A stretch of 64,000 bases of DNA from Aphrophora alni (taxonomy: Eukaryota > Arthropoda > Insecta > Hemiptera > Aphrophoridae): assembly GCA_963513935.1 (NCBI GenBank), contig OY740774.1, positions 24,013,949-24,077,948 of the forward strand. Reading direction: 5' to 3'. The translations under genes and the position numbers were made by a program. The number at the start of each line of letters is the position of its first letter. Position 1 is the stretch's first letter. Shown one piece after another: positions 24,090-36,480 of the stretch. The notes beneath the pieces are model-generated. The model saw only the letters and a list, made by a program, of their open reading frames with translations, was not told where the DNA came from and did no database searches.

Positions 24090-24186
24090 AATATGGTTTA
24101 ATCTGATATTTGTCATTATTTGAGTGTAAAACAGGACGTTTCGAGAGTATAAATCAACTCCATTATCAAGTGATAACTTGGAACAT
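24090..24186 (+). repeat. Half copy of the 42.8-kb foldback family
   Basis: ATATGGTTTAATC..., GTTTCGAGAGTATAAATCAA and AAGTGATAA match the left arm at 42776-42870 in the same order. No inverted partner is nearby. Confidence 0.6.
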
Positions 24187-24622
24187 AATAGTAAATCAAA
24201 TTAATAAAGGTGTCGTTTTACAAAAATGTGGACATCACTTTTAGTCTTAATTTTTGAATAGCCTACTTGAAAGGAATTGTATTTAGATAGGACATAAACT
24301 TTGCAACTTACTGACGGTTTTCATCTTGGGGATGAAAAGTGAACTGATAGATTTTACAAAATTTAATATTTACTTTATATGTTTGTTAAGAGGTCGTAAT
24401 TTTCCTCTGTTTTTATTGGAACAAAAATCGCTTTATTCAATTTAAACGGAACAAGTTTTTTTCTAGGAAGATCGGTTCAACCATTTCAAAATGATGCCTA
24501 TTTGTAACCTTTTCAAGTAATTAATAAAGATATGTAAGAAATTGTTAAGATATTAGAGGGAGTGTAGGTTAGAGACATTTTCTAGGGATAACCTTGAATA
24601 TTTATTTTCGTTTTGTGAATGT

Positions 24623-24890
24623 CCCTCAGGGGCTCACATTTAGTGAGTAAGAGCGTGGCAATCCCGAGAGATCCTAGCTAGATTTACACCTTTTTGTAGT
24701 CTTGGGTTAGAGGTCTGTTTTTCATCTTTCCTATTAGGAACCTCTTGATCAAATCTTGTTTTTTCCGACCCTAAAGTAAATTGATTATTCGAGGGTTAGA
24801 TGCTTATTTTATGTTCTTTTCATTCTTTTTTTATAAGGCGATTATGACCCGAGAGGATTTTGGGTTTAAATAACAATCAAAAAGTTTTGT
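24623..24890 (+). repeat. SINE-like repeat, copy 5 (near full length)
   Basis: The best copy. It has CCCTCAGGGGCTCACATTTA at the head, AGCGTGGCAATCCCGAGAG, TTGGGTTAGA (similar to a Pol III B box), the middle blocks, and the tail ATAAGGCGATTATGACCCGA followed by GTTTAAATAACAA. It lies just upstream of the start-codon exon of the LIM gene. Confidence 0.85.
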
Positions 24891-26099
24891 AAATGGGAGT
24901 GAAAAAGTGCAATGTCCCGTTTATTTTGTTTCCACTGGAAAATAGAAGTGAATTAATAATTCTGCTATTACACTTGTTTTGTTTTAATTGGTATTTTGTC
25001 ATTATACTAAATTTATTTACTATTATTTGCTTGTTACAGTTACGAATACTATGCCATAAAATTCGGTAAATTTCTTTACGTTATCTCGTATATCAGATTT
25101 TAGTAATAACTTAATTTAACAGTTTATGACAGTGAATATTGAACAGATGTTTCTCCGGTAATTTGTGTCGCGGCATTGGTTTACTAGTTTATCTAATGGC
25201 TTATACCCTTGGCCTGATACCATGTGTGGCGATGTGGTATCAACCATATTGACACTAATAGTAATGTAATATATTTATATTTAATGAGTCTTACAATTCT
25301 TAATACTGCATCTGTGAACAGTAGATTTTACTCCTCATTGGGAGCGTAACAATCCGACTACAGTTCTGTAATTAATAGGTCCATATACAAGTTAGATGAA
25401 TTATTGTGTGACGGTCGTAGGAGATATTGTGCTGTACCAATCGATTGTTGTGTTTTTATATTTAAATTGTTTTCTTGGAAATAAAATAAAATAAATCATC
25501 GAAAGCTGGTTTTACAGTTCGTTGGAAGAGTACGTGATCTAACTACTGTTTATATTTGATTTTAATTCATTGGTGCATATACACAAGTTATATTAAGTTT
25601 TATAGGAAGTAACAGAGAACAAAAGAGTGCATCAGTAAATACTTTATTTGATAATTTTGTAACCCTAAAAGGTTTAAAGCCTTATAAATAAAAACATTAA
25701 AAAGTAGAAGCGATGATTAATTATTTTTTTGGTCAGGTAAATAAAGCGGTAGTTAAAATAAATTTTTCGTTTGAAGTTTTTATGGTCATTCCACCATTAT
25801 ATTTAATACTTAAGAGGGTGCTAGTATTAGCTGGAGCACCCGTATCCATCTTTTGGAATCGTTCTAGTGGCGCCATTTTAAAATGAAAAGTGAATTAAAT
25901 ATAACATTGTAAGTAAAACGTTCGGTCTAGTTGCAAAAATACTTTTTATTAAATTTCATAGTGATCGGTTAGGGCGTAATTCCCCCTCCCTTTGTTGTTT
26001 AAAGGTGAAAATTATCTCGATCATCTCCGCAATGAAAAAACATACAGACAAAATGACGAATGATCGATTTACAAGTTACTGATCATTAAAAAAACCTTC

Positions 26100-26255
26100 C
26101 CAGGAAAAGAAGCAGAGGACGTGAGCGTACAACATGGATGGAAAATATAATAAATTATGGGAAAAAAAGAAAAGAAGGGAGATGAACAAATTAACGATAG
26201 ACAAAGAAGAATTTTTCTCATAGACTCGATGTCACTGGCTTAAGGGGAAGGAAGA
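26100..26255 (+). pseudogene. LINE reverse-transcriptase ORF, 3' end fragment
   Basis: A plus-strand frame gives RGRERTTWMENIINYGKK, the Arg/Gly-rich tail with TTW-NI that closes many non-LTR retrotransposon ORF2 proteins. Everything upstream is missing, as expected from 5' truncation. Clade not determined. Confidence 0.45.
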
Positions 26256-26290
26256 AGAAGAATTTGTTTAATGTGATGTTTAATTGGGTT

Positions 26291-26535
26291 ACCTCAGAGG
26301 CTGATATATAGTGACCTTAGCTGGATCTGCATATTTGTTATGTCTTGGGTTAATTTCCTCTTTTTTATCTTTCTTATCAAGTCTCTCTTGACCAATTTTT
26401 GTTCTCTTCCGAACAATATTACAGTATTCGAAGGATCTTTATTTAAAGAGTTGAATAGGGGGATCATGTTCTTTCTTCTTTTTTCCATAAGACGATGAAG
26501 GGTTTTCCCCCATTAAATAACAAGAAGAAAAAAAA
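26291..26535 (+). repeat. SINE-like repeat, copy 6
   Basis: Blocks CCTCAGAGGCTGATATATAG, TTAGCTGGATCTGCA, TCTTGGGTTAAT, CTCTTGACCAATTTTTGTTC, and the tail ATAAGACGATGAAGGGTTTT with AAATAACAAGAAGAA. Starts about 40 bp after a LINE 3' fragment. Confidence 0.8.
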
Positions 26536-27259
26536 ATCTATGATAAATACGAATTGAGAGGAATAAAACTAACATAAGTTCAAAGTTTTAATGGCGATGA
26601 AAAGAAAACGGATAATTACGAATGGGGATTTAAAGATACAGAAAACGCGATAATATGTGTAAATGTATAGTATATAATATTTACTATTTGTACTAAAAAC
26701 ATATAGGAAGGATCTAAAATCCAGTATCTCTGACTACTTGAAAATAAAACTTTGGAAACTCATAAAACTGTAGCATCTTGCATTCCTCGAGTGAAAGATG
26801 TATTTCATTGTATAATTAGAACAGTGACTAGATGCGCATGTGCAGTGACTCTTGGCAAGGCTCCAGAAGAAGGCCACAGCCAGAACCAAATTTGGTTATG
26901 ATCCACTTTAAACAGGTGCTTTCAAAAATCACTAATAATTTAACCGTCTCCGTTACACTAGTCTTTGTTTTGGCCCATCCCTTTTAAAACTATTCGCTCT
27001 CATTTGTTGTTTTTTTTTTGGCTCAGATACAAATCCGTTTATGTAACATAGGTGTTTGTTGATACACACTAAATATACTTCTCCACTCCAAGTAGTGAAA
27101 ATAAATTTATTTTTCGACTGACTTTCTTGTTATTTAAACATAAACTTTGCACACATTCGCCCATAAAAAAGTAATTAATGGAGTACGGGTGTGAATAATT
27201 AATTTTCAAATTTAGTCAAAATATACTCGAAATACTTACACTTGGTTTTGAGATATTGA

Positions 27260-27645
27260 GTCTTTTGAAGCGCTCCAATGACGATTTTTTTTTGTTTTTT
27301 TACTTAAAATTCCGGAACAGGATGTTTTTTGGGTATGTTAGTGAACAATATTTTTTGTTTGGTTCCTTTGAGGTGAGAAAAAATCGATGAAAATAGTTAC
27401 AACTGATTTTAAGAAAATTTTAACTTTTAGTGTTTTGTTCTTTACAGATATCCTAAATTTTGAATTTAAATTTTTTTAAACTGTCAAAATATGCCATATA
27501 TATACAAAATATGATAAAAATCTCTCTACTTGTTTGTGTTATAGAGCACTGAAAAGTCGATAATCTTAAAAACTATTTTGGGGCTCAAGAAACCTCAAAC
27601 AAAATATTTCTGTGAAAACTTAACATAGATTTTTCAACTCATCAT
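27260..27645 (+). repeat. Dispersed repeat family C, copy 1
   Basis: ATAGAGCACTGAAAAGTCGA, AAAACTATTTT and GAAACCTCAAA occur in the order also found at 57750-58075. Nothing coding. Confidence 0.5.
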
Positions 27646-27912
27646 ATAAATATCTAAATGATACGGGAAAAAGTCAAATTGGGGATTTATAACTTATATA
27701 CGTCAAATAAAAAATATACATATATTTTCCTAAAAAAAGATGAAAATTGTGAGATCTTAGGAGATTTTTAGGTTCCTTAGGTAAAATCAAGGACTTTTAA
27801 TTTCACACCCGTGTCTATAAATCGCAACCAGTTTACACAGAAAAGATAATAAATCCTATATAATCTCAAACTTTTCGTATTGTCTCCCATATAGGAAAAA
27901 TATACCGGCAAC

Positions 27913-27933
27913 AAAAAAAAAAAAAAAAAAAAA
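27913..27933 (+). repeat. A21 tract
   Basis: Uninterrupted A run; possibly the poly(A) tail of a retroposed fragment whose body is not recognisable. Confidence 0.9.
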
Positions 27934-28069
27934 TGACCTTGGGGTGGATAAGAGGCAAAAACTATCCAGTTTAATTTTTTTGGAAATATATGTGTGGGAT
28001 ATCAAATTAAACTATGTTATTTTTATTACAAATATGTTGTTTATTTAACGAAAAAATTAATAAGTTGGT

Positions 28070-28445
28070 ACTAGGCCAAATTTAAAGTGTGAAATATCAT
28101 GCCCTCCCCTCCTAAATTGAACACGGCGTTATCTACAAATATGAATAAAAATTATTTGGATTTGATATTAAATTGCATTTCGAAATCATATATTATAGTT
28201 TTTTTTAATGATAAATACATCATAATTTAACCACACAATGAGAAATGCGTAGCGTATAAGTTTTAAAAGCAGTTCATGTAAGGTGTAAGAAACAATTTAA
28301 AAGCCATTGAATGACGGATTGCATTTTCATTGATTTCTCTTCTGTAGGTAAAACCAAGAACCCTTATAATATTACGCGCTGTCTACAATATACACTCCTG
28401 CTTGAAAGACTTCGACTTTATAAAAATAACTGTCCCTTAATAGTC
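28070..28445 (+). repeat. Dispersed repeat, copy A
   Basis: Collinear with 48110-48450. Shared blocks include ACAATGAGAAATGCGTAGCGTA, TTTTAAAAGCAGTT and CGACTTTATAAAAATAACTG TCCC. The element type is not recognisable. Confidence 0.75.
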
Positions 28446-30499
28446 TACCTATGGAGTCTAATTCATATGGTTTTAGCACATTTTTGACCATTTTGTGTGT
28501 ACTAAAGACGCAAATACCGATGTTAAATTTGAAATCCCTTTAAAAAAGAAGTAAATATTTCACCTGTAGGTCCTAAAATAATTTATTTTACAAGACTTTC
28601 AAATTTGGATCCAAACATGTTCAATAAATGTGGGTTATTACTGAAATCGTAATTTTCAGCTGAAATACTTCAAACATGTAAATAATCCACCAGTAATGAT
28701 AGCTAAATTTAGCAGACATTTTAATTTAATGTCTTAAGCTATAAGTTTTACTATTTGTTGTTACTGATTCAATTTACAAATTACTTTCATTAGGATAATT
28801 ATTTTGTTTGTTAACAAATATTTGAATATAGTATATTATTAAACTCACAGTTAAAAAAAATTCGGAACCATTTCAAAGTTTTGTATTTTAACTTCAACTA
28901 AATGACATTAAATGAAAATATACATGAACGAAATTTGTGAACCATTTATTTACTTGAATTTCAAAAATTCAACAACCCATTATCGAAAAAACAAAGTAAA
29001 ATTATTTTACGTTAAAGTAACATAAGACACTGATATACAAAACCATAAATACACACACTTCACAATTTCACAGCGCCATGTGTAACATTAAACAAGTTAA
29101 CGACATAAAACCTGGCCGACAACCGCTATCACAAAGGTAAGATAAGCGACTGACATGAGCATAGCTACTACTCCATACGTCACACTCTTATCCACGTCGG
29201 ACCTGTTTCTTGCGTTACGACATTACGACACACCTGACAGTAAGGACGATTGTAGAGGTCAATCGTAATTACTAGTAATATAATAGAACTGTTTTATTCT
29301 AGGCAATGGTAATAGCGTTGGGTCATTATCAAATGACAGACTGGAGCGAAGCAAGCTTCTTATTTAATATTTATTTATTACAAGTAGCAATATGCTCAAA
29401 ACATAAATACTTATAAAAACGAAAGTTGTCAATTAAGAATTAATATTGAAATTTAGATTAACATTCGGACATCTGAAGTAATCTACTGAACTCTCGTTAT
29501 TATGAGAGTTTTAGAGAGAATTTTTGCGATAATTCTGTCGTCTAAAAGAGGAAAATACAACAATAAACCTGTGTGAAATAACAAAAATATATTGTCGGTT
29601 GGATGCAAAATGTGACCAACTAACAAATTGTTATTTCTGAGGAAACGAAGTTTTTAATTCTCATATAAGTGTTAAAATTCTAATCATCAATATAAAATCA
29701 AGTAATCTATTATAATAATATTACTTACTTAGGCAGTTTTAGCAGACAATTCCTAACACCACAATAAGCAATATTACATTACAAGTTTATTTTAAAAAGA
29801 AAGTGCACTTGGTCACTTTTTGCAGAAAACCGACGATACTATGATAATAATCTTTTTGGATCTAATTGCCTAACAAAACCTCAAATTGATTTTATGGTTT
29901 TCTAATGAATAGCTGTTATATAATTTACAAAATTGGCTTATGGAGAATGTTTGAAGAGTTTAAATTTTCAAGAAACAGACAAAAACGTTCCTATATGCTT
30001 AGTTTTTAATTTTTTTTGTCAATTTCACTTAGATTAAAAATTAAAAATCTGTATTCGTTACAACGGAAAATGTAGTTTTTAACTATGTCCAAAAATTGGT
30101 GATGACATAATAAAAAGTTTTCAACATACAGGATTTATTACATTTTTATTTCATACCTATGCCAAGAGATAGAACAATAATTACTTGGTATGAAATGATG
30201 AAAGAATATGTATTACTAATTGGTGGATAAAAAGTGGGGTTATTAAGATTGGAAAAATTATAGAGATTTTAATAAAGTTTTGAAAATTAAAGAGAAGTTA
30301 GTTGTTTGTATTTAGAAACAGTGATGGGAAGATGAAATATTAGGTAAATCACAGACTAAACGGGAGGTCATTTTATATCGAAATGTTAAACATCTGGTTA
30401 AGGACAAACATCCCAAGAAGTACAGAATTGTTGACTTACAAACTATTATGTATATTAGTAATAAATATACCAAAGAATTTATGGTAAAATTCAGAAAAA

Positions 30500-30730
30500 T
30501 AATATTAGACAGATTTAAAATTGCATGTAGAGAGTTGAAGAAAGGTGATGGTAATGTCTTAAGTGGTATGGACATCTGAAATGAATACAGGAGGGAAGAC
30601 AAAAAAGTATAAAAGGATTAAGGATGGAAGGAATCAAAGAATAGGCGAAAATAAAGTGGAAAGAAGGAGTGAACTTGACTGAAAGAACTAGAAAAAGATG
30701 GGGTGTGACAAGATTTGACGTCTTGTAATT
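30500..30730 (+). pseudogene. LINE ORF2 C-terminal fragment
   Basis: A plus-strand frame contains CLKWYGHLK followed directly by a stop; the W-Y-G-H motif is characteristic of the end of insect LINE ORF2 proteins. Downstream (to 30730) basic, Trp-containing fragments in shifted frames (KWKEGVNLTEKTRKRWG) continue the same tail. The open minus-strand frame at 30312-30602 is probably a shadow. Confidence 0.5.
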
Positions 30731-33700
30731 ATAGTGTAAACCCAGACCTAGCAGTAGTTAAAACAGAGCAGGGATGTGAATAAGTCAGTTTAATCAGATA
30801 TGTTTAACTAGTAGCAGTGGGTTTTGTAGTACAATTCTGAAGTAGTGCCAGCAAAAACGAACGCTCCATGAAGTAATTTCTATTTTTCATTAAATGTCAT
30901 CATGCAATATGAATTCAGCAGTTTAAATTAGTTTTTTTTTGTCCAGAGGTCTTTGAGCTTTCTGGCAGAGAAAAATGGCAATGTTCCACAAGTAAACGTT
31001 TCTTATAAAACGATTGTATTCAGTTAGTAGAACAAATGTATTGGAGTAAAATAGTATATAACAAGAATTAATACAATTAATTACGTAAGCTGCTTGTTTT
31101 GCAATTAATACGATAACTTGTAAATGTGTATCAGTGAAAACGTTAAACTGTGATTTTATAATCAATTAGAATTTATTGGAAATTAGTAATCAGTAATCAA
31201 GGGAAAATTTCAATTTCTACTACAAGAAAACACTTCAGTTGCAATTAGCACAGAAACTATTAGAAATCATAGTATTACTTACCTAGGGTAAGCAAGAACC
31301 TAATAGATATACATACATTGGAGATACATTGTAACATTACATTAACATTTTTAAATTTATAATTTATTTATTTTGTTATTGTTGGTCTGTGGTTTATATA
31401 TTTTAAAGTTCTAATTAAATTATATTGTATTTACCCGTTCAATGTGTCTGTAAGGTTAGTGTCTACTTGACATTAGGAATTCTGTTCTCCGTTATATTGT
31501 GTTTCGGTTGTAACTGATTATAATAATTTAGTCGTAACTTCCACATGTGGACGTGTGCGAGAATTGGACATATTAATTATTGATTGTGATATTATAATTT
31601 GTAATTATAGTCTTTTATTATAATACAAGTTTTGACATATGAAATGTCATCTTGACTTTTTTATATAGAAAATCTGAATAATATAATTATGTAACTTAGT
31701 GATTTAAAGTAAGGTAAAATTAAAGAGAATATAAAGAGAAGGGCAAATAAATAGTTAGTTTAAATGAATGAAAAATTAGAAGGTATGGGGTAAGAAACAG
31801 AATAACGAAAATGCGTGATGAGAGACATATTATGGGAAGAGATGGGGAAATAAATAAAGAAAAAAGATCGTTTGAATGAAAGAGAGGGGTAAATGAGAGA
31901 AGTAAAGTGGTATTGATAAAAGAGAGATTGAAGGAAAGTAGAGGACAGAATGGAAAAGTGAAGAGAAAATTTGAGAGAAAGTAAAATTTGTTGAAAAAAT
32001 ATAAGGTCGAGTTATTAGGATGGAACCGAAAATAAAATAAATATTTTATAAAGTAACGTACGCAGATAAATAATTAATTTTTGTCTTAAAGTTTTAACTA
32101 AAGTGCATCGACCTGTATAGTATAACTTACTTGGACTGTTTCCAAAACAAATTAATAGAAAGAATACGAGAGCGTTACACTGGATAATAATAAAACATCC
32201 ACTAATCAGTGGTGGCCATAGAGTTTGTATATTAAATACAACCTTTCTATGTGCATGAATCTAAAATGAAAACATAATTATTCTGGGTAGTTCAACGGTT
32301 TAAATGATGTTAAATATTAAACAATTAAATTAGGAACTCAATATTTTATTGCAAATAATAATAAATGGAAGTGCAACATTTTGAAAGTTTTCTTTTGTAG
32401 TAAAATTACAAATCTCGTTTTAATCGATCTTTTATTTTTATACCGTTTACAGACACCTTGATTTCTCATTTCTAAAGGTCCGAAAAAATCAAAGCTTCAT
32501 ACTTTAAGAAAAGAATGAATTATTTTGAAATAAGAAGAAAAAGGATAAACTAGTCAATAGAAAAAAAGACATTTATTTTATAACAATACTTATGAATTTT
32601 TATCATTCGTGGAGTGATTTGTGAAGCGAACTGTTTTTATAGATAAAAAGTTAAAACAAGAAAATAAACACTAACAATGACTTAAATATGGTAAATAAAC
32701 AAGAATAAGTTTGAAAAAAGTAACTAGTTAATTTGAAAGAAGTAAATTTTAAATATTGAAAGAAATGGTATGAATTGTTTTAGAAAAAAGCAATGGTATG
32801 ACTAACAGAATTTGGAAATCACATTAAAAAAGTACTATGTACGTAGGCCTGTTTACACATTCCAATTTTGTAGTTTCAAATATTTTAGAAATACAGTAGT
32901 TTGGAAAATGTTATTAAAATTTTAGATTATTATGAAACAAGGTAAAGGCATAGCAAGACTTGAATTTATTTATTCAAGAATGGACTAAATTAACAATAAT
33001 AAATAAAAAAAATTTATTAAAATCCTATAAAAATTATAAATAAATGTATAATGACAAAAAAACACTGTTCTAATTTTTCGCCGGTCGAATAATACAACAT
33101 TTTAAACCTTTACGTTGATTTCAAAACGTAAATTCGTTGACCTATATCTTGTAACATTCCGACAAGACTTGGCTCTACGGTGTACGGAAGCTGGAACAGT
33201 TTTAGACTTGGCTTAGTGTGTACTAGGAAGACATACTTTAAACAAGGTTGTCTTACTCAAACTGTTTAGAATTCTTATCCTAATTATTTTATTTCTAATG
33301 AATAGCAGTTTAGTTCAATACGATTCGAGAAGAAATCTTTCATAAATCAAGGAGAAGGAAATCAGATGTGTTTTTCATAACATCTATAATGTGATATTTG
33401 GATTGTATTTTTACAGAAAGAAATTCAATGAAGTATCTTTTAACGTGTACAAAATATGAAGTAAAAATGTTTTACACCTTGTTGAGATTTCGTTTTATTT
33501 TTACGGATATTTATTAAAATATTATCATTGAATTACTCAACATATCACGAATGTTGCGTGGATATTTGTGCTCACTTTTGTATGTCTTATTAATTTGAAA
33601 TTTTTAAAAATAAACAAAAACCTCATTACCTAAATACATTTTTAATAAAAAAAAATCGTCCATTTTATAAAAAACTAAAAATTAAAAATAAAATAAATAT

Positions 33701-36298
33701 CGTAAAGTTATATTTAAATCAGTGAATCAGTAAGCTTGCACACTGCACCAACTGGCATCGTTTCTTGCAAGACATCAAGGCTCGCAGGATAAAAATAGAT
33801 TTGTAGTTTGAGAACGCCTATTTCTTCAACCACCCATTTTACAGAAATATTTTTGTTGTTGGTCGGATATCCGATGGCTATTTTTGAATTATCGAAATAG
33901 ATTAGCTGGAGATACAAAGAGAGCGATGTCTCCCTTAGCAACGAGATATCGTCTAGGTTATAAATAATATGTGTCCAGACTGTTACTTCCATATTTGTGG
34001 TACTGTCTTCTTTATTAGTGGATTTAAAGACACATTGTAATATCTATAATTAGGATTAATCTTTATTTAAAAATTCTTTTACAAAAATAACATATGATAA
34101 AGTAATTTAAATCGAAACATAAATTTGTGTTTATTTGAGATCTCAAGAATTTCAATGATTTTTTTAGTTAAAATATATAAAATAATCCGTCGAAATAAAC
34201 CAACTCTGTTCTGAAACATGAACTCTGTTCATGCTATTGTGAGATGAGTTGATCTTCCTGATATTTGTAAATACGTTCATCCTGTTTAAGGTTTAACAAA
34301 TTTTGTAAATTTATCTTGGTTCATATTTTTTCTGGCTATTTATTAGTTAATTATTAATTATAATAAATTATATGTGAAATACACATATTTTGTGTTGTAA
34401 ATTAAAAAAAAAAATTATTTCATCATTTAAGTTTCAAAATATCAAGAAATGTTTTTAATTTTCTGTTACGCAACAAGTAATGGAATCGTGACAAAAAATT
34501 GTAGATAATGACAAAACTTTAAAATAAGGAAAAAATCGTTTAAATTCTAATTTCTGAAAAGTTTTCAATTTTACTCTATACAAATGTTTTTTAAAATGAA
34601 TCAAGCATGTTGAAAACATATATACACTACATACAATGAAAAATAAATCTTAATATTAAATTACTACTATAATTTGTTCTTTATAAATGAAATAAATTTT
34701 AAATGTATTTGAGAAAAAAAATACACCTAATAAATAGTTTGCAACATTTTCTTTCTTGGCTTACACCAACTGTTGGTTCAATATATGTAATTATTTAAAA
34801 ACAAATTGTAATATAAATTTTGTTCACTTATAAAATTTTCAAAATTAATATCTCATAAACCGGTGTTATATTCAAGTCGACTATGATAACTCAATCAAAA
34901 ATTAACTATACACATGTTAATAAGGTTCTATGAAAAATAAATAAATTAATAAATATATAAAATATTAAAGAGTAAACAAAAATACATAAAATGTTGCATA
35001 GTTATCTACTAAAATAAAATTTCCTAGATAGTAAATAAACTGAAAATCATTAAGAAAATTTATTGTAGAGTAATTGTAATGAAATTAAATTGTTAAAAAT
35101 TAGGATTCCAAAATGAATTCTATTGGTTGTGAATGTTTAATTATTTATTTTGTGAAAGTTCGAATATCCAAAATTATGGTAGCCGGTACACATGGACGAG
35201 TGTATTATTGGTTGAAAGAAGGGGTGAATACACCAATATGGCGGACCTGTGTCCGTGGCCTTATAAGGTCATCCATGCTCCGATATACCCCTAATATCTT
35301 CCACGTACAGATTTTACTTTCGAATTAGTTTTTTTCTAATATTTGATAATATTTTAATATTTATATTAAGAATATATTTAAAAACCATTAATAATTTTGT
35401 CTAAGTAAGATTCTAATTTTTACGTTAAATTTTAATATTTTACTTCAAAATATTTAAACCGTGAAAAAAATATTGTATAATATTTTAACAGTTTAAACTT
35501 TAAACTAAATTTTTGTTAAACTGTAATTTACGTTTTATTGCAATTTTTTTTACTTATCTATATGTCTTTATTATATTTTATTTTAATATTTATTTAAATT
35601 ATTTTATAATTTTGTATATTTTAAAAATAATTCCCATTTAGTGTAATTTATTTTAACCAGATTTATAAATACTTTTGTGTCCCATAAAATAAAACATAAC
35701 ACTTTCTTGAATTATGTTTAAAGTTAATAAATTAAGTTATACATTATTAATTATATTTTTAAAACACATTTTTTTACATCAACTATTTACATTGTGTTTA
35801 TATGTTCTGTAAATTTAAAAGATTTTTTCTTCGTTTATAATTTTTTTTGTAATATGTCATTAAAATTTTAAATATATAATTATTATATTTTCGATTTGAT
35901 TTATTAAAATTATTCACAAAGTTAAACACTATATTTTATAATTTATAACTTTATATTTTTCCAAATTAGTAAAATTGTATAACGATCACTGTTTATAATA
36001 CTCCAAATTTTGTTTAGCGAAGAATTTTGTAAAACCTTTTTCCACCCTTTTAATTGTTTAATATATATTTTTATCAATAATATATTCTTTTGAATATTTA
36101 AAACAATATAAATTTTATTTTTTCTTAAGTTTACAACTTTTCAAAATAAAATCCACTGCATGATTAATTTCCGTTCCAACTTTCTTCTTCGCGATTGCAC
36201 TATTTTATCTTGCTCTACTCACTTTGTACCACCTATCTTTTCATTTAATCTAATACTTGACTATTTATATTACTCACTTTGGTTAGTATATTGCCTAC

Positions 36299-36480
36299 CT
36301 TTTCGAATAATCTAAGTCGTTGGGTAGCCTTGTCGCACTAAACGTTCACTCACTACTTTTGTCTTGCCGCGTGACTACCACAGGGTAATGTTTCGAATGG
36401 CAGCACCTCACCCGTGAGGTTCCTAGTCATTGCTGTCCATTGCACACGGCACTACCACGCCCCACCCCTAATCCCCACCC
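36299..36480 (-). promoter_or_regulatory. Possible promoter / first noncoding exon of the muscle LIM gene
   Basis: The start-codon exon begins with a splice acceptor, so a 5' UTR exon must lie at higher coordinates. This is the most GC-rich non-repeat patch upstream. On the minus strand it reads through GTGAGTGAACG and ends with several donor-like sites: AAAAG|GTAGGC at 36299/36298 and two GTGAGTA sites just beyond. No TATA box or clear initiator settles the start site. A plus-strand gene start would look much the same. The assignment is inference from position and composition only. Confidence 0.25.

Larger units (their letters stand above)
24000..36220. other. Probable first intron or upstream DNA of the LIM gene
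   Basis: No coding exon recognised. Contents: SINE-like copies 5 and 6, LINE fragments at 26.1 and 30.5 kb, dispersed repeats at 27.3 and 28.1 kb, and a purine-rich stretch at 31690-31990. Very AT-rich DNA follows at 33.6-36.1 kb. The short open frames here have no start context or domain. Confidence 0.5.

Noticed and set aside
31690..31990. Purine-rich stretch as a possible exon
   Set aside because: No open frame of note and no splice-site pattern; composition bias only.
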